NCBI RefSeq assembly: GCF_000321415.2 | Contig: NC_019902.2 | Coordinates: 2,480,001-2,544,000, forward strand | Direction of reading: 5' to 3' | Origin: Thioalkalivibrio nitratireducens DSM 14787 | GTDB lineage: Bacteria; Pseudomonadota; Gammaproteobacteria; Ectothiorhodospirales; Ectothiorhodospiraceae | Length of the DNA: 64,000 bases | Shown: in pieces, positions 48,168-56,009 of the stretch | Layout: each line of letters begins with the position of its first letter | How positions within the stretch are numbered: position 1 is the first letter of the stretch | Notes under the pieces: model-generated | What the model saw: the letters and a program-made list of their open reading frames with translations, nothing else | Database searches by the model: none | What the model was told of the DNA's origin: nothing | Position numbers and translations under genes: made by a program

Positions 48168-51100
48168 CACGCGTCATTTCGGGACAGGAAGAACCCCAAC
48201 GCGTCGTGGTAGCTCCAGCCGTTATCGCGGTCCGGCACCGACACGGTGCCGAAGCGGCGGGCGCAGTGCTCCAGCGGCATGTCCAATTGCTCGGCGAGGT
48301 GGGCCAGCGCGTCCATGTACGGGCGGGTAATCCATGCGCCTGTACGAGGCCCGATTACGGCCTCGAGGTTATGGCGCTGCATGAGGCTTTTCTCGACGTC
48401 GATGTAGACCGATTGGCCCCGGCTACCGGGTTCCCGGTGGATTTTCTGCAGCACCCAGTCTTCTTCCGCTTCGTCCGGCATCAGGACGAGATCGACTTCG
48501 TTCTGGCCGGTTTGATCGCGAAATCGCTGCACTTTCTGCAAGGTGCCGGTAAGGGTCGCGCGCGGAAGCTGGTACCACGAAGCCGCGTTCAGGCGCGGAG
48601 TGGCTGGCGATCTCATCGCCCGGCGTTCTCGGCGGGAAAGGGGCTGCGCGACGACGTCGACTTTGCGGGGCAGCAGGGTATCGCGCAGGCGGGCATGTTC
48701 CAGGTCCAACAACCGGTCCGCCGGCTCGAGGGGCTGCGGTTCGATGATCCGGGGCCGCGAATCGATAGTGGCGTATTCCTCCGGGCGGAGAAGTTCGCCA
48801 AGATCATGGCTGCGGAGCATCCATTCCTCACTCTCGAATCCGGGGCGGCAGTACGCGGGCTGGCCACGCCGTTCGAGCGCTTTCAGGTTGAAGTTCGGCA
48901 GGACGAGGTTGGGACCCTTGTCGGTCGGCTCGCGGTGCCGCCGGACGCGACCGGCAAGCTGGATGATCGAGCGCATCGACGAAGGCTCGACCACTGCCCA
49001 ATCGTAGTCGTGGTCGCGCCCGACCTCGGTCACGGGGGAGCCGATCACGATGAACAACTGGTCCGGCTCCGGCGCGGCATCGATACGATGGCGGACCACG
49101 GGCAGTTCGAATACCGCCTCGGGCTGCTTCCGGTTGAGGATCCGGTCTAGGTTCCGTTCGATCTCCGAGCGCATCAGCAGCGGGAAACGGGAGTGATACA
49201 CGCAAAGGTGAAAGCGATGGCCCTCCGGGGCGCCGTCCCGAAACAGGGTTTGCGCGACGGCAATCAGCGGCTCGATATTGGCCATGCGGATCAGGCCGAA
49301 ACTGACCCGTTTCCCGCTTGCGGGGTCCACGCTGCAATGCCGTCGGTGCAGTTCCAGTGCATGGCCGCGTAGCTGCCGGGCGTATTCCTGCCGGATTTCT
49401 TCCTGCGAGCCAGTGCGGGAGATGGGTAGCGAAGCCAGTTCGGCGCTGCGCCGAGGCTGCTCCGCCGCCAGGCGCTTCTGGCGGCCTTGCACAAACCGCC
49501 CGTGTGCTGCCGCAAGCTCGGGGCCGTCCGCGCAGTCTTGCGCCAGCTTTCCGTATTCATCGAACCACGCGCAGACGATGTTGACCGGCTGGCCCGGCTC
49601 GCCACGGTTGCGCTGGAATACGGCGCGGCCTTCCCGGTAGGCCAGAAACAAGCCTTCCACCAGCGCCGGCGCCAGCGTTGCCGAGGACAACAGAACCCGT
49701 GAACCGAGCATGCCCGCCCAGTGCACCAGGCGTGTGAGTGCCGGCAGGTCCTCCAGGGCAAAGTCGTCGATCTCGTCCAGCACCAGATCACTGCTCATCA
49801 GACGCAGCATGGGCGCGATCTGCCGCCCGCCGCGGACGCTTTCCGTGGCCGGGGTCAGATGATCCACCGTGCAGGCGAGGATCGGGGCGGCGATCAGCGA
49901 TCGGATCGCCGGGTCGTGCCGCAGGTGCTTCAGAACCGGATGGTTGCCGAAGTCACCTTCGTAGAAGACGTGTCCGTCCTCGTCCATGAGGTCCTGTGCT
50001 GACGCCGAGCCGTGGCGCTCCGCCTGTTCCTCGAAGTGCTCGAAGAGGATGCGGTTGGCGGTACCGCCGACCCGGATGGCGAGTTCGTCGTCCCCGAGGT
50101 GCATCAACTCCCGGAAAGCCTGCCCGGTCTGCAAGGTCAGCGTTCGCAGACCCAGCGCGATGGAAAAGCGGGCGCCCTGTTCCGGATTGGCCAGGGCATA
50201 CAGGATGCGACCGTTGGCGAGGGTCTTCCCTCTTCCGGTCGAAGCCATGTTCACCCCGAAAAAACCCTGGGCGGTCGTGCGTTCGCGCAGCGACGCGGCG
50301 AGATCAAAAGCGCTGTTCTGCCACTGGAAGCGCGGGTCCGCCGTCCGCTTGCGGAATCCCTTGTGACGGGCGAGACGCGGGAGATGCCGCTCGAGCCCCG
50401 GCAACGAACGGGTAATGGCACGCGCGATGGCCTCGACGCCGATCAGATGTTCATCGAGGGGTTGGTTCAGTTGTCGGGTCGCTCGGTTCGTATTGGCATA
50501 CAAACCGTATCCGGGTTCGCCCTTCACTCGATCCTTGGGATCGGTGAGGCTGGAATAGTGGTGGTCGGCCAGCATCAGGCTCATGCGCGCCAGATGCATC
50601 ACGTATGGATTGTCGAGCCAGGCAGCCGGCATGCTGGGCAGTCGCCCCAGAAGTCGCTCGGCCAGGTTGCGGGCGCGACCCCGCCACTTGGACGTGGTTA
50701 CCGGCAGAGGGTAATCGAACCGCCAATACGGCTGGAGCACTGTTGGCGCGGTCTCGCTGGGGCATTCGTTCCAATTCGGCGTAATGATCTCGGGCAACCC
50801 CGTGAGGCGTTCGGCCCGGAAGCCGGTCACTCGGCCTGTGGGACGACCGTCATCGTCGGGCAGCAATGGCAGCCGATGATGAGTCAGGACCAGCCAACCC
50901 ACTGCGGCCGCGAGTGGCGGTAGTGTCCGGAATGGTGATTCGAGCCCTTCGACCAGGCCATCCTTCAGGAGTGCAGCGGTCCATGCCTGATCGTCATCGG
51001 CGGGAAGATCCTTCAGCCGCTCAAGCCAGCCACGATCATCGTCATTGCCAACAAAGGCCTGGAACAGGCGCAGACTGATCCATTCGTGGCGGTATTGGTT

Positions 51101-51532
51101 CCGGCTGAGGTTGCCGTGCGCGGTCAAACGCTGCTGGAACGCAACGCATGCCTTGCCGAGATCGTGCAGCAGAGCGGCCAGGCTGCTCAGCAGCCGGATA
51201 TCCTCGCCGGTGTGCCAGTCGTTTTCGTCGCCGCGACGCAGCACATCGCGTGCGGTGGTATTCGTGGGTACCGCACCACGCAAGTTGAATCGGCTGGCAT
51301 TGCCGACAATCCAGAGCAACTCGCTGCGATCACGACCGCGTATCCAGTGACAGGCCACCGCCGTGTTGCGCCGCGCGGACTGGCGCAGCAGCTTTCGGAG
51401 CATGTCCAGACCGGCCTGGGTAATCGAGGTCTGCCAGGTGCGTTCTCCGCGCCGCTCGGCGAACTGGTCCAGTATGCGGCGCGTCTCCTTGAGTGCGTTC
51501 TTGTTGCACTGAGAAACGAGGAGAACGTTCAC
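48167..51532 (-). CDS. cas3f: CRISPR-associated helicase/nuclease Cas2-3 fusion (type I-F Cas3)
   Basis: 1121 residues. A Cas2 domain occupies about 1-95 (MNVLLVSQCNKNALKETRRI), the I-F hallmark. The HD nuclease has HDLGK at 123-127. The SF2 helicase shows motif I STGRGKT, motif II as VLDEIDDF, and motif VI QLAGRVRRHR, with a C-terminal domain after. It degrades target DNA after Csy recruitment and also joins Cas1 in spacer acquisition. Its start overlaps the cas1 stop by 4 bp. Its stop lies inside the second repeat-like element of the mini-CRISPR on the other strand. Confidence 0.96.
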   Translation of the reverse strand: MNVLLVSQCNKNALKETRRILDQFAERRGERTWQTSITQAGLDMLRKLLRQSARRNTAVACHWIRGRDRSELLWIVGNASRFNLRGAVPTNTTARDVLRRGDENDWHTGEDIRLLSSLAALLHDLGKACVAFQQRLTAHGNLSRNQYRHEWISLRLFQAFVGNDDDRGWLERLKDLPADDDQAWTAALLKDGLVEGLESPFRTLPPLAAAVGWLVLTHHRLPLLPDDDGRPTGRVTGFRAERLTGLPEIITPNWNECPSETAPTVLQPYWRFDYPLPVTTSKWRGRARNLAERLLGRLPSMPAAWLDNPYVMHLARMSLMLADHHYSSLTDPKDRVKGEPGYGLYANTNRATRQLNQPLDEHLIGVEAIARAITRSLPGLERHLPRLARHKGFRKRTADPRFQWQNSAFDLAASLRERTTAQGFFGVNMASTGRGKTLANGRILYALANPEQGARFSIALGLRTLTLQTGQAFRELMHLGDDELAIRVGGTANRILFEHFEEQAERHGSASAQDLMDEDGHVFYEGDFGNHPVLKHLRHDPAIRSLIAAPILACTVDHLTPATESVRGGRQIAPMLRLMSSDLVLDEIDDFALEDLPALTRLVHWAGMLGSRVLLSSATLAPALVEGLFLAYREGRAVFQRNRGEPGQPVNIVCAWFDEYGKLAQDCADGPELAAAHGRFVQGRQKRLAAEQPRRSAELASLPISRTGSQEEIRQEYARQLRGHALELHRRHCSVDPASGKRVSFGLIRMANIEPLIAVAQTLFRDGAPEGHRFHLCVYHSRFPLLMRSEIERNLDRILNRKQPEAVFELPVVRHRIDAAPEPDQLFIVIGSPVTEVGRDHDYDWAVVEPSSMRSIIQLAGRVRRHREPTDKGPNLVLPNFNLKALERRGQPAYCRPGFESEEWMLRSHDLGELLRPEEYATIDSRPRIIEPQPLEPADRLLDLEHARLRDTLLPRKVDVVAQPLSRRERRAMRSPATPRLNAASWYQLPRATLTGTLQKVQRFRDQTGQNEVDLVLMPDEAEEDWVLQKIHREPGSRGQSVYIDVEKSLMQRHNLEAVIGPRTGAWITRPYMDALAHLAEQLDMPLEHCARRFGTVSVPDRDNGWSYHDALGFFLSRNDA

Positions 51533-52506
51533 TGCCCACCGCTCGTCACGACCCGTGCGGTGGCCTTCACGGTGTCGATCATGAAGTCGAGCGCCTCGGT
51601 GCGTGTAAGTTGTTCAATGCAGGCTTGTCGGAATTCCTGCTCCTCATCGCCCCGCACCGCCGACACGAAGGCCTGGGGCAGAATCACCGCATCCTTGACG
51701 AGATCAGCGACGTCGAAAACCAGACCCCCGCGCCGGGTCTTGCCATGCAGTACCGATAACCCGTGGGGGATGCCCAGCACCCAGGTTGCCGTCGCCCCGA
51801 GGCCGTAGGCCAGATAGTTGCCGTGATCAAGAAACCGATTGGCCGGGTCGGTTCCACCGCCATGTTTCGCGCGGGAAAAATCACCATAGCCGGTTGCCTG
51901 ACAAGCGAGCCTGAACAGCTTCTTGGTCAGACGCGCCTCCTCGGTCAGGAGATCGGTGTTATCCCTCGCTGCTTCAACCGCGCGGCGCGAGGCATCGAGC
52001 GTACTGGCGAGCTGGTCGGCAGGCACCACGAAGCCCTCATCCCTGAATTCCCGATAGTTGTTCCAGTGTTGCGCGATTCGCTGTAGACGGGCCTGCTGAA
52101 AGGTCTTCGCCGCTTGCAGCCGGAGGGTATCGTCGAACCAGAACCCAACCCAGGATTGCAGATACTCGGTTGGCCGATACTCGCTTTGCGGGGACAGCCA
52201 CGCGACTTCAACGGTAAGCTCGGTCGCGCTGAACAACGGCGTGCCGCCACCGCCGCAGAACCCGAGCATCACGCCCGCCTTGGCGAGTTCGCGCACCGCG
52301 GCTTGCGTAATCGACGTTCCAGTGCCCAATAGCACGGTCGTGGTGTTGGCGATCGGGATGTTCCAGTAGAAGGACTCTTTCCCTTGCTCGGTCACGTATT
52401 CGACGCGACCACCCTTCACCAGTACCCGACAGTGCTCAAGGTAGTAAAGATTCGCTCTTTTCGAGTGAAGGATCGTCTTCAATGACGACGGCTGTATCGG
52501 TTCCAT
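51529..52506 (-). CDS. cas1: CRISPR integrase Cas1 (type I-F)
   Basis: 325 residues, family length. The N-terminus SSLKTILHSKRANLYYLEHC and the catalytic C-terminal sequence (SVLHGKTRRGGLVFDVADLV) with the metal-binding His and Asp are characteristic of I-F Cas1. It inserts new spacers as a complex with Cas2-3. It is the first gene of the cas1-cas2-3 pair; the two overlap (ATGA). Confidence 0.96.
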   Translation of the reverse strand: MEPIQPSSLKTILHSKRANLYYLEHCRVLVKGGRVEYVTEQGKESFYWNIPIANTTTVLLGTGTSITQAAVRELAKAGVMLGFCGGGGTPLFSATELTVEVAWLSPQSEYRPTEYLQSWVGFWFDDTLRLQAAKTFQQARLQRIAQHWNNYREFRDEGFVVPADQLASTLDASRRAVEAARDNTDLLTEEARLTKKLFRLACQATGYGDFSRAKHGGGTDPANRFLDHGNYLAYGLGATATWVLGIPHGLSVLHGKTRRGGLVFDVADLVKDAVILPQAFVSAVRGDEEQEFRQACIEQLTRTEALDFMIDTVKATARVVTSGGQ

Positions 52507-52583
52507 ATCCTTTGCCCACCGACTGCGGATCCAGCATCAATATCGCGGTACTCTGCAAGACGTGCGCCCAACCATACCACCCC

Positions 52584-52608
52584 CACTGGCTCAGAGAGTG
52601 AGCCAGTG
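52584..52608. promoter_or_regulatory. Perfect 10-bp palindrome upstream of cas1
   Basis: CACTGGCTCA (52584-52593) and TGAGCCAGTG (52599-52608) are exact inverted repeats around GAGAG, 78 bp before the cas1 ATG. It could be an operator for the adaptation genes or a transcription terminator for the region to the right. No U tract follows on either strand, which slightly favours an operator. Confidence 0.45.
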
Positions 52609-52732
52609 ACGACTACTCGACAGTGCGAATGGCCGGGGGGGCAGGATCACGAGGATCACCCGGCGAACCCAGCGCTGGTCGACCCCACGCACACACCGGG
52701 GTCACGCAGACACCGGGGTCAAACGAGACAGC

Positions 52733-53040
52733 GGGGTCAGGTCTCTCCCTGTAGCATGCAGCCTCCCTCCACCCACCAATGCGCAGTGCAGCGGAAACCA
52801 CTTCAGCTCGCCATCGCGAGCATGCACGAGGAACGCGGCACCCACGGCCTGCCGCTGGAGGCGCTGCTGGGGCGGGGCGAATTCCGGATGCGCGGTGATT
52901 CCACGCCCCTGCCCGGACGAGACCATTCGGCCTCTCTCGGCGCTGACCGCGCCAAGCGCTACGGACCGAGGTCGGCCGGGGCTGCGACGTCCACCGGCGA
53001 CCCGCCGCACCGGGCCCGGGATCCCGCGCTCGGCCCCGCG
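52733..53040 (+). pseudogene. Decayed 3' fragment of the unknown exported-protein gene
   Basis: A stretch around 52800-52990 (for example CTGCCCGGACGAGACCAT) resembles the last about 200 bp of the gene at 56006-57769, followed by a similar GCACCGGGCCC junction. No continuous frame remains. It begins with one copy of the GGGGTCAGGTCTC repeat. Confidence 0.55.
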
Positions 53041-53059
53041 TTGCGGTGATGGTCCGCAT

Positions 53060-53527
53060 TCAACGGCCCACAAGCGCCTCGCAGGCCCGCAGCATCGCTT
53101 GCAGGGGTTCCGGGTCCGCCAGGCGGTGGTCGTTCCCCACTTCGACCAACACCGAGGGCGACAGGCGGCTGCGCCGAACGAGTTCCTCGGAATCGGCGAA
53201 AGGGATCACGTCGTCGTCGCGCGAGTGCAGCACCCGGGTCGCAGCACCCACCGTCGTTGCCGACCCCCAGCGCTTCCATGCGGGGCACAGCAGCACTTGT
53301 GGCACCTCGCCAGAATCCAGGTTCATCGCCACCGCCCCGCCCCGCGACGAGCCCACGATCACGTCGGGGCGTTCCCGGTCGAACACCGCCTGCGCGGTCG
53401 CCACGGCGGCGGTAAAGTCATGGTCGTCCAGCGCAGGGGTCAGCACCTGGTGGCCATGGCGCGCCAGATAACTTGGTTTCACGCCCCCGGGCAGCGACTG
53501 CCAGCCATGGAGGAAAAGGATCTTCAT
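53060..53527 (-). CDS. Alpha/beta-hydrolase (YqiA/UPF0227-like esterase)
   Basis: 155 residues from the ATG at 53527. It starts MKILFLHGWQSLPGG (oxyanion-loop HG motif), has the nucleophile elbow VGSSRGGAVA (G-x-S-x-G), a conserved acid region VLHSRDDDVIPF and the catalytic His in EVGNDHRLAD. Probably a small esterase or thioesterase; substrate unknown. Its start overlaps the stop of a degenerate darP copy. A truncated second copy lies at 57821-57968. Confidence 0.75.
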   Translation of the reverse strand: MKILFLHGWQSLPGGVKPSYLARHGHQVLTPALDDHDFTAAVATAQAVFDRERPDVIVGSSRGGAVAMNLDSGEVPQVLLCPAWKRWGSATTVGAATRVLHSRDDDVIPFADSEELVRRSRLSPSVLVEVGNDHRLADPEPLQAMLRACEALVGR

Positions 53528-53729
53528 CGGCCTCGCTGCTCCTTGTCGGGATCGGGCTCGGCGAGAGCCTGCGCACCGGCTGGCCGGGATCCCGCCAGGA
53601 ACCGGAACAGCGCGCGGCTGGAACGCGGCGGCCTGCCCTCGGCCGCCTCCCTGCGGGCGTTGCGGATCAGTTGACGCAGGTGCTGGGCGTCCGTGGCCGG
53701 ATGGCTTTCCAACCACTCGGTCAGCGCGG
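53380..53729. repeat. Long direct repeat, left copy
   Basis: About 350 bp, nearly identical in order and sequence to 57821-58170, with roughly ten visible base differences. It covers the hydrolase 5' end and the darP 3' end. The two copies bracket 4.1 kb of unrelated sequence. Confidence 0.8.
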
Positions 53730-53817
53730 GGTCGACCGCGCGCATCAGCCGGCCGATGTACTGCAGTTGCCGGCGCACCGCGGCGCGGAGGGTGTCGGGC
53801 AGATCCATCGCGCGCAT
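53524..53817 (-). pseudogene. Degenerate darP (yjgA) copy
   Basis: Relative to the intact darP at 57965-58510 this frame lacks the first 40 or so codons and has two in-frame internal deletions: one removing LDAQHITSRGAL and one of about 35 residues before ALTEWLESHP. The remaining C-terminus (LRQLIRNARREAAEGRPP, SRALFRFLAGSRP) is alike. It cannot encode a normal DarP. Confidence 0.8.
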
Positions 53818-53821
53818 ACCA

Positions 53822-54160
53822 CCGGGGTCAGGTCTCGCCCTGTAGCATGCAGCTTCCCCTAACCGCCCAATGGTCGGTGCAGCGGAGGCCACTTCAGCTC
53901 GCCATCGCGAGCATGCACGAGGAACGCATACCACCGGGGTCAGGTCTCGCCCTGTAGCATGCAGCTTCCCCTAACCGCCCAATGGTCGGTGCAGCGGAGG
54001 CCACTTCAGCTCGCCATCGCGAGCATGCACGAGGAACGTAGCACCCAGAGCCTGATGCTGGAGGCGCTGCTGGCCGGCCCGAACTTCGGATGCGCGGTGA
54101 TTCCGCGCCCTGCCCGCACAAGACCATTCGGTCCCTCTCGGCGCTGACCGCGCCAGGCAA
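53822..54160 (+). repeat. Tandem 112-bp repeats containing decayed gene fragments
   Basis: GGGGTCAGGTCTCGCCCTGTAG starts (split: GGGGTCAGGTCTC, GCCCTGTAGCATG) at 53824 and 53936, 112 bp apart, with near-identical units. Each contains TTCAGCTCGCCATCGCGAGC, similar to the 3' part of the gene at 56006-57769; the second unit continues to about 54150 with more of that gene. A related start lies at 52733 and another at 54199. Confidence 0.7.
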
Positions 54161-54653
54161 CGCAATGGGGTCAAACGCACTGGGGTCACAAACGCACTGG
54201 GGTCAGGTCTCGCTCTGTCGCATACAGGCCACCCCTTGACCGCCAAATTGTCTGTGCAGTTCTGACCGCTTTCTGGCATTGCGCGGCCCCGCCACGGCAG
54301 CCGCGGTGGACGTTCAGGGTCGGGATAAGGCAGCCTTGTCGGCGGCATCGCGATGCTGTTTCGTTGCCTGATGGGCACCTCGTGCCTGCGTCTCAGGGCC
54401 GAAGACGGTGTAGCTGATCGAATCACCCGCCCAGGAAGGGGTGGCGTCCGTGCTTGGTCGACCACTTGCCTGATGCAGTAGTTGAGAACTACGGCCTCGC
54501 TCGCGAGAATGTCAGCAAGCAAGACCACATGAGAGATGTAAGGCGATGCGCTGACTACTGTACGCACTAGACACGGCCTGCTTCTGGCACCATAAAACTT
54601 TTCTGCCTGGAATGCGGCAAGGGAGATCGTCGGCCGTCCACGCGTCGTGCTGC
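54161..54653. other. Region with GGGGTCA repeats, no gene
   Basis: Contains a further GGGGTCAGGTCTC copy at 54199 preceded by short CACTGGGGTCA iterations. The rest has no recognisable gene; frames are short and not protein-like. Confidence 0.4.
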
Positions 54654-54741
54654 GTGGTTCGCGTGGTTCGCGTGGTTCGCGTGGTTCGCGTGGTTCGCGT
54701 GGTTCGCGTGGTTCGCGTGGTTCGCGTGGTTCGCGTGGTTC
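54654..54741 (+). repeat. Minisatellite, 9-bp unit GTGGTTCGC
   Basis: Nine perfect tandem copies and a partial tenth. The period is a multiple of three, so each frame gives a repetitive peptide (for example RGS on the plus strand, NHA on the minus strand), but no credible gene surrounds it. The copy number is likely to vary between strains. Confidence 0.9.
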
Positions 54742-54818
54742 TCAAGGATATGGCCGGGCGCGGGAGAACGGCAATTCTTCAGTCCTGAAACACGCCATAC
54801 AAACACACAAGGGACGTC

Positions 54819-56009
54819 ATGTTCAACAAAATAATTCTGCCGGTCGCGTTTGCTGTATTGTTTCTGTTCTTGCCTGTGCAGGCCGCCGCATCACAGGTTG
54901 AGACCAGCCTGAATGAGCCCGCAAAGACCTGGCAGGGAGGCAAACTGTACCGGCCGGGTACCCTAAATGTGCTTCAGCTTGAGGGAACTTACCTAGAAAT
55001 GGGCCGGCAGTACGGTCACCTCATGTCCTATGTCCTGCAGGACCTGTATCAGGAGGCTGTGGTTGACTATTTCATGGAGAAAAAAGGCCTCTCCCGGGAA
55101 ACAATGCTGCAGACAGCCAAAGGGCTGTACGAATTTTATCCCAGGCGTTTCAAGGACCTTATCCAGGGCATGGCCCAGACTTCCGGCCTTGATCTGGAAG
55201 AGCAGATCATGCTCAACGCTCTGGAGCTTTACGGCACCTTGTCCGGTTGCTCGGCAATCTTTGCCTGGAATGATTTTACTGCAGGCAGCCCCCTGATTAC
55301 CGGAAGAAACTACGACTGGTTTGAAAGCTATACCGATTTTGCAAGCTCGCTTACACTCACGGTGTTCAACCCTCATTCCGGTACCTCCGCCGCCATAGTG
55401 ACCCTTGCCGGAGTCATCTATGCCACCACCGGCATAAATTCGGAGGGAATCTTCATTGAACTGAACAACGGCCTGCCTTCGGGCGGCAAGCTGACTCACC
55501 TTAACAGGGTGCATGCGGTCATCAATCTTCTGGCCTTCCTTTTTGATTATGAAACCATAGAACAAGTGGATGCCGCCATGCACAGCACCAGGTCCAACTT
55601 TTCTTTTATCATCAATATTGCTGACCAGAACAAGGCTTTTTCCTACGAGTGGCCGCCTTTCGGCCTAAAAAGAAGATCCGGCGAGGAAAATGGGCTGCTG
55701 GTGTCCACCAACCATTTCGCCCATCCATCCTGGGGACTGATGCTCCAGGACGGTACAGGCTTCAAATCGATAAAGAGAAGAGACAACCTTCTGAAGTTGG
55801 GCCGGGAAAACAAGGGTACAATCAATATCAGCAAAATGATGAAAATTCTGGACACTTCCATGCAGCAAGGAGGCGCTACCTGGCCCCCGGAGGGGGACAT
55901 CCGTACAGTGTACCAGGTTATTGCCGAGCCTGAGACCCTGAGGCTGTGGATAAAGGTGCCCGGTCACCAGGACTGGACAGACGTGGACCTGAACGATTAC
56001 TTCCAATGA
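54819..56009 (+). CDS. Exported C45-type (acyl-CoA:6-APA acyltransferase-like) Ntn hydrolase
   Basis: 396 residues with a signal peptide (KIILPVAFAVLFLFLPVQAAA). The body follows the C45/Ntn pattern: LQLEGTYLEMGRQYGHLM, then the putative nucleophile in GTLSGCSAIFAW, followed by SPLITGRNYDWF and TTGINSEGIFIELNNG. C45 enzymes act on amide bonds; the cysteine would become the N-terminal nucleophile after autocleavage. Codon use and base composition are visibly less GC-rich than all neighbours, so it was probably acquired from another phylum. Its stop overlaps the next start (ATGA), which is odd given the different composition. Confidence 0.75.
   Translation: MFNKIILPVAFAVLFLFLPVQAAASQVETSLNEPAKTWQGGKLYRPGTLNVLQLEGTYLEMGRQYGHLMSYVLQDLYQEAVVDYFMEKKGLSRETMLQTAKGLYEFYPRRFKDLIQGMAQTSGLDLEEQIMLNALELYGTLSGCSAIFAWNDFTAGSPLITGRNYDWFESYTDFASSLTLTVFNPHSGTSAAIVTLAGVIYATTGINSEGIFIELNNGLPSGGKLTHLNRVHAVINLLAFLFDYETIEQVDAAMHSTRSNFSFIINIADQNKAFSYEWPPFGLKRRSGEENGLLVSTNHFAHPSWGLMLQDGTGFKSIKRRDNLLKLGRENKGTINISKMMKILDTSMQQGGATWPPEGDIRTVYQVIAEPETLRLWIKVPGHQDWTDVDLNDYFQ

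Noticed and set aside
54567-54901. Open frames through the minisatellite (RGS repeats on plus, NHANHA repeats on minus)
   Set aside because: The frames exist only because the unit is 9 bp; no ribosome-binding site or flanking protein-like sequence.
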